Shown here: positions 17,448-27,793 of the stretch, one piece after another
How positions within the stretch are numbered: the stretch's first letter is position 1
Layout of the letters: each line of letters starts with the position of its first letter
Source: Halomonas sp. A11-A
GTDB taxonomy: Bacteria; Pseudomonadota; Gammaproteobacteria; Pseudomonadales; Halomonadaceae
Length of the DNA stretch: 64,000 nt
Assembly (NCBI RefSeq): GCF_003182195.1
Contig: NZ_QGTM01000001.1
Span: 124,001-188,000 of the forward strand
Direction: 5' to 3'
Notes under the pieces: model-generated
What the model was told of the DNA's origin: nothing
The model's database searches: none
Seen by the model: the letters and a program-made list of their open reading frames with translations, nothing else
Made by a program: the position numbers and the translations under genes

Positions 17448-17687
17448 TCAGCGCTGACGCTGCAGCCGTCGCTGGCGAAGGACACGCCGTAGCAGCAGGG
17501 CAAGTCCCGTCACGCCCAGCACGGCGAAGGCGCCCGCCAGCAACAGCAGCGGATGGCCGGTATGCGCATGGACATCGGGGGCGCCATGGCCCGGGTGGGC
17601 CAGGGCGGAGCCGGCCACAAGCAGCAGGCCGGTGGCCGCGGCAGCCGTGGCGGCGCGCTTCGAGAGAGACATCGAGAGTAAGGTCAT
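17448..17687 (-). CDS. Small His-rich membrane protein at the end of the urease operon
   Basis: The 79-residue product has a signal-like N terminus (ATAAAATGLLLVAGSALA), then the His-rich stretch HPGHGAPDVHAHTGHP, one membrane helix (LLLLAGAFAVLGVTGLALLL) and a basic tail (RRVLRQRRLQRQR). The His cluster would face the periplasm and could bind nickel; this is inference. It recalls HupE/UreJ proteins, which carry an N-terminal HPG-type motif, but is far too short to be one. AAGGAG stands about 9 bases before the ATG at 17687. It lies 47 bases after ureG on the same strand. Confidence 0.6.
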   Translation of the reverse strand: MTLLSMSLSKRAATAAAATGLLLVAGSALAHPGHGAPDVHAHTGHPLLLLAGAFAVLGVTGLALLLRRVLRQRRLQRQR

Positions 17688-17734
17688 GGTGGCGATCTCC
17701 TTGCCGGGGTGTCGAGTCGGTATGGGGGAGTGAA

Positions 17735-18376
<642 letters not shown>

Positions 18377-18417
18377 GGTCGTCTCTCCTGGTTGTGCATC
18401 GTCAGCTTCTGGTCACA

Positions 18418-19137
18418 TCAGCTTCTAAACAGTCGCGAATACTGGGTCTCGTGCTGGGCGCTGGCCAGGGCGAGGCCGGGCAGCGCCGGGCCGAGAGCGT
18501 CATCGGGCAGCGCCAGGGCTTCGTCCACCGCGGCGACCAGGGCCGGACGCAGCCGTTCCACGATTCGCTGGGCAGCGGTGTGGCCCAGGGGCAGCGCCTT
18601 GCAGGCCACCGCCAGCTGGTTCTCCAGCCAGGCCCAGGCGAAGCCGAGCAACGCCTGGCGCACCGGTATGCCGCGCACCCGGGCCGCCCAGGCAAACAGC
18701 GTCACATAGCCCGCTCCTTCCGGGAGCTCGGGCCCATGACGTGAAACATCAGGGGGCAGCAGCGCCAGACTGCCCAGCAGCCGCTTGAGCGAGGCCCCGA
18801 GCCGCGCATCCTCGGCGGCGAGCTCCGCGGTCTCGCGGTTGGCGGCAAGCCACTGGTCCCACTCGGCCACCGCCTCGCCGTCGCCTTCCGACCAGGCGGC
18901 ATGCAGGCGCGAAAGCGCCGGCAGGTCGCAGCGGGTCAGGCCATCCTCGAGCACCCCTTCGAGCCAGTCGCCTAGGCTCGCCTCGTCGCTCACCCAGCCT
19001 AGCTCGAAGGCGCTCTCGAGCCCCTGTGAGAAGGCGAAGGCGCCGATCGGCAGCGCAGGGCTGACCAGTTGCAACAGGCCCAGCAGCGCCAGGTCATCGC
19101 CCTGCACCATGGCCGGCAGAGACGGCTCAGTGAGCAT
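18418..19137 (-). CDS. ureF: Urease accessory protein UreF
   Basis: UreF is the cytoplasmic accessory protein that bridges UreG and UreD on apo-urease. The 239-residue product contains LLQLVSPALPIGAFAFSQGL, the family signature, then WLEGVLEDGL and PVRQALLGFAWAWLENQ. I take ATG 19137, which overlaps ureE by 11 bases in another frame; ATG 19110 would give 230 residues. Neither has a clear ribosome site, so translation may be coupled to ureE. Part of its start region encodes the His-rich tail of ureE in the other frame. Confidence 0.93.
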   Translation of the reverse strand: MLTEPSLPAMVQGDDLALLGLLQLVSPALPIGAFAFSQGLESAFELGWVSDEASLGDWLEGVLEDGLTRCDLPALSRLHAAWSEGDGEAVAEWDQWLAANRETAELAAEDARLGASLKRLLGSLALLPPDVSRHGPELPEGAGYVTLFAWAARVRGIPVRQALLGFAWAWLENQLAVACKALPLGHTAAQRIVERLRPALVAAVDEALALPDDALGPALPGLALASAQHETQYSRLFRS

Positions 19138-19636
19138 GATGATGGCCATGGGCGTGGTGATGGCTGTGCTCATGGTCATGTGCATGTGAATGGCCGAGCT
19201 GGTTATAGGCCCCAGGCTCCGGATCGAAGGGGGCGACATGGCGCTCCAGGGTGGCGCCGAGCAGCTCGGCCAGTTCCTCCAGCACATGATCCGGCGAAAA
19301 GCGCACGTATCCCCCCTTCTCGTCCTCGCCCAGGGCCAGCTGCACATGGCGGTTGCCCAGATGGTAGGCGAGTCGCGCCAGGGGCAGGCCGGGGGCGATG
19401 CGGGCGGTGACCACCGGCTCGTCGGCCGCCCTCACCCGCACGATCTCGCCACTCTCGGCGCGCAGCCCCTCACCGTCGTGCAGCACCGGCCCACGGTCGA
19501 GGAAGAGGCCGAGCTCGCGGCCGGTGTCGCTTGTTGCCCTCAGGCGGCCCAGCACGCGCCGCTCATAGGGCAGCGTCAGGGTATCGCTGGCGTGGTCCGC
19601 CGCGATGGGGCCCAGCCGTTCAATCAGTTTCAGCAT
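19127..19636 (-). CDS. ureE: Urease accessory nickel metallochaperone UreE
   Basis: UreE carries nickel to UreG. The product (169 residues from ATG 19636) has the peptide-binding N-terminal domain (LKLIERLG...LPYERRVLGRLRAT), a central metal-binding domain with YHLGNRHVQLAL, and a long His-rich C terminus (HSHAHDHEHSHHHAHGHH) like that of Klebsiella UreE. A second ATG at 19642 is possible. Spacing to AGAGA favours 19636. Its end overlaps the ureF start. Confidence 0.95.
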   Translation of the reverse strand: MLKLIERLGPIAADHASDTLTLPYERRVLGRLRATSDTGRELGLFLDRGPVLHDGEGLRAESGEIVRVRAADEPVVTARIAPGLPLARLAYHLGNRHVQLALGEDEKGGYVRFSPDHVLEELAELLGATLERHVAPFDPEPGAYNQLGHSHAHDHEHSHHHAHGHHHAH

Positions 19637-19702
19637 TGGCATCGTCTCTGGTGTCTATCGCAGCTCATCCAGCGCCGCTCACCTTGGTGTCTACCTAGGT
19701 GC

Positions 19703-21402
<1,700 letters not shown>

Positions 21403-21406
<4 letters not shown>

Positions 21407-21765
21407 GACTGGCCTCCTTGGTCTGGTTTCTGCGCCTTTCGCGCGGTTTCGGGCGCGTTAGAGAGCGCGCCCATGACGTCGCCGCGGAAGCCGTAGATAT
21501 GGCGCGTACCGGCAAAGGGCATCAGGGTCACCTCCCGGGTCTGGCCCGGCTCGAAGCGGATCGCGGTGCCGGCGGCCACGTCAAGGCGATGGCCGCGGGT
21601 CTTGTCGCGGTCGAAGACCAGCGCCGGGTTGGCCTCGGCGAAGTGGTAGTGGGAGCCGATCTGGATCGGCCGGTCGCCGGTGTTGGCCACCTCGACGGTG
21701 ATCCGCTCGCGCCCCTCGCAGAGCGCAATCTCGCCGTCCTTCAGCTGATATTCGCCAGGAATCAT
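21403..21765 (-). CDS. ureB: Urease beta subunit
   Basis: UreB is a small structural subunit of the (UreABC)3 complex. The 120-residue product shows [53 protein letters not shown] and ALSNAPETA near its end. It is slightly longer than the usual 101-110 because of a polar tail ([12 protein letters not shown]). It lies downstream of ureA, separated by a palindromic repeat element, and overlaps ureC by 4 bases. Confidence 0.97.
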
Positions 21766-21799
21766 AAGGCCTTACCTTTCGTTAATGGCTGCTGCACAG

Positions 21800-21922
21800 C
21801 TAAAACTGAGCGAACGAAGGCCAGGCAAGGCGGCGAGCGGCAAAAAAGCGGAGTTTACTTTAGTAAATGAGCAATTTTTGTCGCGAAGCCAACACAGCAT
21901 GGCCGAGTGCAGCCGGTTTTAG
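21800..21922. repeat. Imperfect palindromic repeat element between ureA and ureB
   Basis: The block starts CTAAAACTG and ends CGGTTTTAG, 8 of 9 bases inverted. It is symmetric about its centre (TTTACTTTAGTAAA at 21854-21867), and its two arms pair along much of their length (GGCCA...GGC...CAAAAA...GC). The whole could fold into one long hairpin. Its base composition differs from the genes on each side. The right end supplies the TAA stop of ureA (21919-21921). It looks like a short non-autonomous repeat of the REP or MITE type; no transposase is near. Confidence 0.65.
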
Positions 21923-22221
21923 ACGATTGGGGTGTGGACGGTGACCAACTTGGTGCCGTCCGGGAAGGTAGCCTCCACCTGCACCTCGTGGACCATCTCG
22001 GCCACCCCCTCCATGACGTCATCGCGGCCGAGAATCTCGCGGCCGGCGCTCATCAGGTCGGCCACGCTGCGGCCATCGCGGGCGCCCTCCATGATCTCGA
22101 AGCTGATCAGCGCCACCGCCTCGGGGTAGTTGAGCTTCAGGCCGCGGGCGCGGCGGCGCTCGGCCAGCTGAGCGGCCAGAAAGAGCATCAGCTTGTCCTT
22201 GTCGCGGGGAGTCAGTTCCAT
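21919..22221 (-). CDS. ureA: Urease gamma subunit
   Basis: UreA is the smallest structural subunit of urease. The 100-residue product has the exact family length and wording: [60 protein letters not shown] and the ending [11 protein letters not shown]. The stop codon TAA lies inside the terminal repeat of the adjoining palindromic element, so that element landed exactly at the gene's end. It follows ureD by about 30 bases. Confidence 0.98.
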   Translation of the reverse strand: MELTPRDKDKLMLFLAAQLAERRRARGLKLNYPEAVALISFEIMEGARDGRSVADLMSAGREILGRDDVMEGVAEMVHEVQVEATFPDGTKLVTVHTPIV

Positions 22222-22250
22222 GGCGTCGTCTCGTCGGTGAAGGTAGGGAA

Positions 22251-23141
22251 TCAAGTCAGCCAGATGCGCGGGATCTGGGCCTCGAGGCCCAGCAGCCGCG
22301 GGCGCAGCACTCGCCAGGCGGCCTCGCACAGCGCCCAGGCCGCGTTGCGCTCCTGGCCCAGGTAGCGCAGCAGCAGCACCCCGTGGCGCAGCGTCACCGC
22401 CCAGCATGGGCCGGCCGGCAAGGCCTCGCGCAGCGCCTCGATGGCCTCGGGTTCGTCGTCGAGGCCCACCACCCAGAGGGTCGCCTGGACACTGGCGCCC
22501 CCCTGTCCCCAACGCCCCGTGAAGCGCGGGTGGGTAGGGTCCAGCGGCTGGCGCTCCAGCCACAGGGGCCTGCCGTCGCGGGTGAGGCGAAAGCGCTGTT
22601 CGAGGCGCCCCGAGCGATAGGGCAGCGCGCTTGCCGGGCGCCCCAGGGCCAGCACCTCCCATCCCAGGCAACGGGCGGTGCCGGAAAGGTCGATCCGGGT
22701 GCTCTGCTCCCCCCGGGAGCCGTCGAAGGCGATGGTTTCCTGGGGCAGCCACTCCAGGCTGCCGCCATCGTCGACCGCGAGGTGGGTGGCCTGGCGCCAG
22801 GCCACCCCGTGGCTGTCGGTACGATAGAGCTTGTTGGCCGCCGGCGTAGTGAGCAGCGCCTGGGCACCCGCCTCGACCCGCGCCGAAATGGTCAAGGCAT
22901 CGCCGCTGACCAGCCCCCCCGGGGGGTGCAGCAGGTAGAGGTGGCAGACGCCCGCAGGCCCCTCCGGATAGAAGGGGCGCTGCACCCGCAGCGGCCCGCA
23001 ATGGCGCGCCCGGGACAGCCGCGTCGCCCCGTCCCGCGCGGCGAAACGCAGCGCCAGCGTCGCCTCCCAGCGCCGCTGGGCATCGAAGCGGTGGCCGGAT
23101 GCCGGCGGCGGGGGGGCAAGGGTAGGCTCGAAGGCAGTCAT
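22251..23141 (-). CDS. ureD: Urease accessory protein UreD
   Basis: UreD is the scaffold that binds apo-urease and recruits UreF and UreG for nickel insertion. The 296-residue product contains [53 protein letters not shown] and [14 protein letters not shown], all UreD marks. The frame is open to 23225, but the sigma-54 promoter at 23178-23193 lies inside that extension, so the ATG at 23141 is the real start. It is the first gene of ureDABCEFG. Confidence 0.95.
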   Translation of the reverse strand: MTAFEPTLAPPPPASGHRFDAQRRWEATLALRFAARDGATRLSRARHCGPLRVQRPFYPEGPAGVCHLYLLHPPGGLVSGDALTISARVEAGAQALLTTPAANKLYRTDSHGVAWRQATHLAVDDGGSLEWLPQETIAFDGSRGEQSTRIDLSGTARCLGWEVLALGRPASALPYRSGRLEQRFRLTRDGRPLWLERQPLDPTHPRFTGRWGQGGASVQATLWVVGLDDEPEAIEALREALPAGPCWAVTLRHGVLLLRYLGQERNAAWALCEAAWRVLRPRLLGLEAQIPRIWLT

Positions 23142-23177
23142 GGGCGGCTCGTGCGGTGGTGTCTCTGACCAGCCTTC

Positions 23178-23193
23178 AGCAAGGGGCGTACCA
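23178..23193 (-). promoter_or_regulatory. Sigma-54 promoter of the urease operon
   Basis: Read on the minus strand the bases are TGGTACGCCCCTTGCT, matching the sigma-54 consensus TGGCACG-N4-TTGCW with one change (C to T in the -24 box). The -24 GG and -12 GC are intact with correct spacing. Transcription would start near 23167, about 25 bases before ureD. Paired NtrC-like sites lie about 80-140 bases upstream. Confidence 0.8.
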
Positions 23194-23270
23194 AAATGGA
23201 GAGAGGGATATATTTCCCTTATCATTCATAACGTTGAAATGAATGCCGGGACCCGACCGACGGCATACAC

Positions 23271-23318
23271 GCCCTCTCGCGGTGCATCGAGGGAGGCCGC
23301 CGCGCACCTTTCGGGTGC
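23271..23318. promoter_or_regulatory. Paired NtrC-like enhancer sites upstream of ureD
   Basis: GCACCTTTCGGGTGC (23304-23318) is a full match to the NtrC half-site pattern GCACY-N5-RGTGC. GCCCTCTCGCGGTGC (23271-23285) has a perfect right half and a degraded left half. Their centres are 33 bases apart, three helical turns. The same arrangement occurs upstream of urtA. Confidence 0.7.
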
Positions 23319-23401
23319 AGGCGCACGGGCGGGCTGGCCAGAAAGGTGCAGGACGCCCCCCATGAACCACAGGAGGCGCCTCGATGCTTGGCGCGTTGCG
23401 C

Positions 23402-24100
23402 CTAGACCGTCAGGTGCTCCCTGATCAGCGCATTCGAGAGCTCGCCGATGGCCCCCTTGGCCACCGGCCGGCCGCGGTCCATGATCACGAAGCGGTCGGC
23501 GTACTTGCGGGCGAAGGGCAGCTTCTGCTCCACCAGCAGCACGGTGAGGCCGTCTTCCGCGATCAGCCTGCGGATCACCTCGCCGATCAGGGTGACGATA
23601 TTGGGCTGGATGCCCTCCCCCGGCTCGTCGAGGATCAGCAGCCGCGGCTCGAGCACCAGCGCCCGTCCGATGGCCAGCTGCTGCTGCTGGCCGCCGGAGA
23701 GATCGCCGCCGCGTCGGTGCTTCATCTCTTGAAGCACCGGGAAGAGCTCGTAGATGCGCTCGGGAATCGTCCTGCGGCCGTCGCTCCGGGCGGCGAGCCC
23801 TGTGCGCAGGTTCTCCTCCACGGTGAGCAGCGGGAAGATCTGGCGGCCCTGGGGCACATAGCCGATGCCGAGACGCGAGCGCTCCTCGACGCGCCGCTTG
23901 GTCAGCTCCACGTCGTCGGCGTAGCAAAGGCTACCGGAGGCCACCCTCACCTCGCCCATGATCGCCTTCATCAGGGTGGTCTTGCCCACCCCGTTGCGGC
24001 CCATCACGCAGGTGCACTCCCCCGCCGGCACCGCGAGGTCGAGATCCCAGAGGGTGTGGCTCTCGCCGTAGTACTGGTTGAGCTTGTCGATTTTCAGCAT
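23402..24100 (-). CDS. urtE: Urea ABC transporter ATP-binding protein UrtE
   Basis: UrtE is one of two ATPases that drive the urea importer at the inner membrane. The 232-residue product has Walker A MGRNGVGKTTLMKAIMG, the Q-loop region, the signature LSGGQQQQLAIGRAL, Walker B RLLILDEPGEGIQPN (the GEGIQPN wording is characteristic of UrtE) and VLLVEQKLPFARKYADR. Its ATG shares one base with the urtD stop. The open frame further upstream is antisense-like noise in urtD. It ends the urt operon. Confidence 0.96.
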   Translation of the reverse strand: MLKIDKLNQYYGESHTLWDLDLAVPAGECTCVMGRNGVGKTTLMKAIMGEVRVASGSLCYADDVELTKRRVEERSRLGIGYVPQGRQIFPLLTVEENLRTGLAARSDGRRTIPERIYELFPVLQEMKHRRGGDLSGGQQQQLAIGRALVLEPRLLILDEPGEGIQPNIVTLIGEVIRRLIAEDGLTVLLVEQKLPFARKYADRFVIMDRGRPVAKGAIGELSNALIREHLTV

Positions 24101-24939
24101 CACGCCATCTCCTCGTCGACCTCGGCCCCCAGGTAGACCTCGATCACCCTGGGGTCGCTGGCCACCTGGTCCATGGTCCCCTCGGCCAGCACGCTGCCCT
24201 GGTGGAGCACCGTCACCTGGCGAGCGATGGAGCGCACGAAGCCCATATCGTGCTCCACCACCACCACCGACTGCTTGCCGGCAAGCCCGGTCAGCAGCTC
24301 CGCGGTGCGTTCCATCTCCTGCTCGGTCATGCCGGCCACCGGCTCGTCCACCAGCAGCAGGCGCGGCCGCTGCATCAGCAGCATGCCGATCTCCAGCCAC
24401 TGCTTCTGGCCGTGGGAGAGGATGCCCGCCGGGCGGTCGCGCAGCGCGGTGAGGCCGATGGTGGCCAGGCCCTCCTCGATGCGGTCGCGCACCTCGCCGC
24501 TCATGCGGGCGGTCAGGGTCGGCAGGATGCGCTTGTCGGCGGCCATGGCAAGCTCCAGGTTCTCGAACACGCTGAGCGCCTCGAAGACCGTGGGCTTCTG
24601 GAACTTGCGGCCGATGCCGAGACTGGCGATCTCCGGCTCGTTCATCGTCAGCAGGTCGTGGCGGCTGCCGAACCACACCGAACCGGTGTCGGGGCGGGTC
24701 TTGCCGGTGATGATGTCCATCATGGTGGTCTTGCCGGCGCCGTTAGGGCCGATGATGCAGCGCAACTCGCCGTCGTCGATGGTCAGGTTGAGGTTGTCGA
24801 TGGCCTTGAAGCCGTCGAAGCTCACCGTGACATCTTCCAGGTAGAGGATCGGGCCGTGGCGCACGTCCACCGGCGAGGCGGCGGGCACCAGGAAATCGAA
24901 GACGCGATCGCGGTCGGCCAGGGAGCTCAGGAAACTCAT
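24100..24939 (-). CDS. urtD: Urea ABC transporter ATP-binding protein UrtD
   Basis: UrtD is the second ATPase of the urea importer. The 279-residue product has Walker A IIGPNGAGKTTMMDIITG, the linker IASLGIGRKFQKPTVFEALS typical of LivG/UrtD, the signature LSHGQKQWLEIGMLLMQ, and Walker B RLLLVDEPVAGMTEQEMERT with VVVVEHDMGFVRSIA. A 25-residue N-terminal extension precedes the ABC fold, as in other UrtD proteins. It overlaps urtC by 4 bases. Confidence 0.96.
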   Translation of the reverse strand: MSFLSSLADRDRVFDFLVPAASPVDVRHGPILYLEDVTVSFDGFKAIDNLNLTIDDGELRCIIGPNGAGKTTMMDIITGKTRPDTGSVWFGSRHDLLTMNEPEIASLGIGRKFQKPTVFEALSVFENLELAMAADKRILPTLTARMSGEVRDRIEEGLATIGLTALRDRPAGILSHGQKQWLEIGMLLMQRPRLLLVDEPVAGMTEQEMERTAELLTGLAGKQSVVVVEHDMGFVRSIARQVTVLHQGSVLAEGTMDQVASDPRVIEVYLGAEVDEEMA

Positions 24940-26102
24940 GGGGTCACCTCCGAGCCGGTGGCGCCGTCTTGATTGCCGGACGCGCCGTGTTCACCGCCCC
25001 GTCGGCGACGCTTCAGGCGATAGGCAAGCAGCCCCGCCACGCCCCTGGGCAGGAAGACCGTGACCAGCACGAAGAGCCCGCCGAGAGCAAAGAGCCAGGC
25101 GTCGGGCATGGCGCCGGTGAAGACCGTCTTGGCGTAGTTGACCAGTATCGCGCCGATCACCGCCCCGTAGAGGGTCGCCCGGCCGCCGAGCGCCACCCAC
25201 AGCACGATCTCGATGGAGAAGAGCGGCGAGAACTCGCTGGGGTTGATGATCCCCACCTGGGGCACGTAGAGGGCGCCGGCAATCCCCGCCAGCATCGCCG
25301 AGACCACGAAGACGAAGAGCTGGAAGCGCTCCACCCGGTAGCCGAGAAAGCGCGTGCGCGCCTCGGCGTCACGGGTGGCCACGCAGACCCGGCCGAGCTT
25401 GCTCCCCACGATGGCCCGGCACAGGATGTAGCCCAGGGCGAGGGCCACGCCGCTGGCCAGGAAGAGCCCGAGGCGCGTCTCGTTGCTGCGCAGGTTGAAG
25501 CCCAGGATCTCGCGGAAGTCGGTCAGGCCGTCGCTGCCGCCGAAGCCCATCTCGTTACGGAAGAAGGCCAGCATCAGGGCGAAGGTGAGCGCCTGGGTGA
25601 TGATGGAGAGATAGACCCCGGTGACCCGGGAGCGGAAGGCGAGAAAGCCGAACACCAGCGCCAGGGCGCCGGGCACCAGCAGCACCATCAGGAAGGCGAA
25701 CCAGGCCATGTCGAAGCCGAGCCAGTACCAGGGCAGGTTCTCCCAGCTCAGAAACACCATGAAGTCAGGCAGCACGGGATCGCCATACACCCCACGGTCG
25801 CCGATCTGGCGCATCAGGTACATGCCCATGGCGTAGCCGCCCAGCGCGAAGAAGGCGCCGTGGCCGAGGCTCAGAATGCCCAGATAGCCCCACACCAGGT
25901 CCACGGCGACGGCGAGCAGCGCATAGCTCAGGTACTTGCCGAAGAGGTTGACGGTATAGGCGTTGACGTAAAGCGGATGGCCCTGGGGCACGGCCAGGTG
26001 CAGCAGCGTCACCAGGGTCATGGCCGCCAGCAGCACGCCGAGGAAGAGCTGCGTCGAGCGCTCGGCGAAGGGGCGCGTCAGCCAGAAGTGTGTGGAATGC
26101 AT
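24936..26102 (-). CDS. urtC: Urea ABC transporter permease UrtC
   Basis: UrtC is one of two membrane permeases of the urea importer. The 388-residue product has about ten hydrophobic segments, with VDLVWGYLGILSLGHGAFFALGG cut here as YLGILSLGHGAFFALGG, then GGSDGLTDFREILGFNL, and the LivM-type EAA-like ARTRFLGYRVERFQLFVFVV. The tail is basic. It begins 3 bases after urtB stops and overlaps urtD by 4 bases. Confidence 0.95.
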   Translation of the reverse strand: MHSTHFWLTRPFAERSTQLFLGVLLAAMTLVTLLHLAVPQGHPLYVNAYTVNLFGKYLSYALLAVAVDLVWGYLGILSLGHGAFFALGGYAMGMYLMRQIGDRGVYGDPVLPDFMVFLSWENLPWYWLGFDMAWFAFLMVLLVPGALALVFGFLAFRSRVTGVYLSIITQALTFALMLAFFRNEMGFGGSDGLTDFREILGFNLRSNETRLGLFLASGVALALGYILCRAIVGSKLGRVCVATRDAEARTRFLGYRVERFQLFVFVVSAMLAGIAGALYVPQVGIINPSEFSPLFSIEIVLWVALGGRATLYGAVIGAILVNYAKTVFTGAMPDAWLFALGGLFVLVTVFLPRGVAGLLAYRLKRRRRGGEHGASGNQDGATGSEVTP

Positions 26103-26105
26103 CGG

Positions 26106-27701
26106 TTAGCCCTCCGCCGCCCGGCCCTTCTGCGGGAAGAGTCCGCGGGGGCGCTTCTGAATGAACAGGATGATGAAGACGAGCACGATGATCTTGGCCA
26201 GCACGGCGCCCGCCCAGGGCTCCAGCACCTGGTTGATCACGCCCAGCGACAGGCCCGCCACCAGGGTGCCCCAGAGGTTCCCGACGCCGCCGAAGACCAC
26301 CACCATGAAGGAGTCGATGATGTAGCTCTGGCCCAGGTTGGGCCCCACGTTGGTGAGCTGGGAGAGCGCCACCCCGGCGAGTCCCGCCACCCCGGAGCCC
26401 AGGGCGAAGGTGAGGATATCGACCCGGGTGGCGCGGATGCCCATGGAGCGCGCCATGGCGCGGTTCTGGGTCACCGCCCGCACCTCGAGCCCGAGCCGGG
26501 TGCGGCGCATGATCAGCACCAGGGCGGCGAACACCGCCAGAGCGAAGGCGATCACCACCATGCGGTTCAGGGTCAACGAGAGGGCGTCGTTGATGGCGAT
26601 GGAGCCGCTCATCCACTCCGGGGAGACCACGGTGCGGTTCTGGGGCGAGATCAGGGTACGCACCAGCTGCTGCAGGATCAGGCTGATGCCGAAGGTGGCC
26701 AGAAGGGTCTCCAGGGGCCGCCCCTTGAGGAACTGGATCACCCCGCGCTCGATGGCGATGCCGGCCAGCGCCGCCACCAGGAAGCCGGCGGGAATCGACA
26801 GCACCAGCGCCAGCCCAGGCTGGCCGGGCAGCAGCTGCTGCATCATCCAGGTGGTGTAGGCGCCGAGCATGATCAGCTCGCCGTGGGCCATGTTGATCAC
26901 CCCCATCACCCCGAAGGTGATGGCCAGGCCGATGGCCGCCAGCACCAGCACCGAGCCCAGGGAGAGTCCGAAGTAGAGGGTCTCGGCGGCGCGGTTGACC
27001 TTGAGCATCTGCTCGATGCCGCTCAGGGCGCTGCGGGCGGCGTCGGCCAGCACCGGGTCGTCTCCATTGGCAGCGCCGTTGAGGGCGACGCGCACCCGGG
27101 AGTGCAGGCTGCCCTCGAGGTCGGCCACGGCGGCCACCTCGCCCTGCTCCAGGCGATGGATGGCGAGCGCCTGGGTCAGGCGGCGGCGCACCCGGGCATC
27201 CTCCTCGCCCTCGATCACCTCGGCAAGGGGGCCGGCCAGGTCGACGTCCACCTCGCCGAGCAGCCGCTCAGCGGAGGCGCGACGCAGTGTGAGGTCCGCC
27301 GAGTAGAGATCCACCACGGCGATGGCGCTGCGCAGCTGGTTGCGCAGGGCGTTGTTGATGCCGATGCGGTCGAGATCGCGCCGGGACATCTCGCCCAGCG
27401 CCTCGCCGGTGAGGGCATCCTCCACCGGCCAGTCGCGGCCGCGGTTGTCCAGCACCACCACGAAGCGGCCGTCGTCGGCGCGCTGCAGGCGGCCGTCGAG
27501 CAGGGCCTGGAGCCAGTCCCGGGCCCGGGGATCGTCGCTGGCCACGATGGCGTCGATGGCGCGGCTCTTGGCGGGGAAGCTGTCGACGTCGAGGGCGTCG
27601 AGCAGCTCGATGGCGGCGGAATCGTCGGCCGCGGGCTGGGCCTGGGCGCCCAGCGGCACGGCCAGCAGCACCAGCAGCCAGAGAAAAAGGAGACGCCTCA
27701 T
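26106..27701 (-). CDS. urtB: Urea ABC transporter permease UrtB
   Basis: UrtB is the LivH-type permease of the urea importer. At 531 residues it has the family's long N-terminal part: a signal peptide (LLFLWLLVLLAVPLGAQA), then about 220 periplasmic residues with DSFPAKSRAIDAIVASDDPR, before the membrane domain opens with LYFGLSLGSVLVLAAIGLAI and FGVMGVINMAHGELIMLGAY. GGVGNLWGTLVAGLSLGV is near the end. It lies about 90 bases after urtA. Confidence 0.95.
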   Translation of the reverse strand: MRRLLFLWLLVLLAVPLGAQAQPAADDSAAIELLDALDVDSFPAKSRAIDAIVASDDPRARDWLQALLDGRLQRADDGRFVVVLDNRGRDWPVEDALTGEALGEMSRRDLDRIGINNALRNQLRSAIAVVDLYSADLTLRRASAERLLGEVDVDLAGPLAEVIEGEEDARVRRRLTQALAIHRLEQGEVAAVADLEGSLHSRVRVALNGAANGDDPVLADAARSALSGIEQMLKVNRAAETLYFGLSLGSVLVLAAIGLAITFGVMGVINMAHGELIMLGAYTTWMMQQLLPGQPGLALVLSIPAGFLVAALAGIAIERGVIQFLKGRPLETLLATFGISLILQQLVRTLISPQNRTVVSPEWMSGSIAINDALSLTLNRMVVIAFALAVFAALVLIMRRTRLGLEVRAVTQNRAMARSMGIRATRVDILTFALGSGVAGLAGVALSQLTNVGPNLGQSYIIDSFMVVVFGGVGNLWGTLVAGLSLGVINQVLEPWAGAVLAKIIVLVFIILFIQKRPRGLFPQKGRAAEG

Positions 27702-27793
27702 GGGTTCATCCTTTGGATTAGGGAGTCACTAAGGGGGTAAAGCGGGCGTGCGCCCCCGCCATGGAGCGGCGGGGGCAGGGGCGGACAGGGGCG

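Noticed and set aside
24969..27740. 923-codon plus-strand open frame opposite urtB/urtC
   Set aside because: It is antisense to clear urt genes, is rich in His, Gln, Gly and Asp as expected from reverse high-GC codons, and has no family resemblance.
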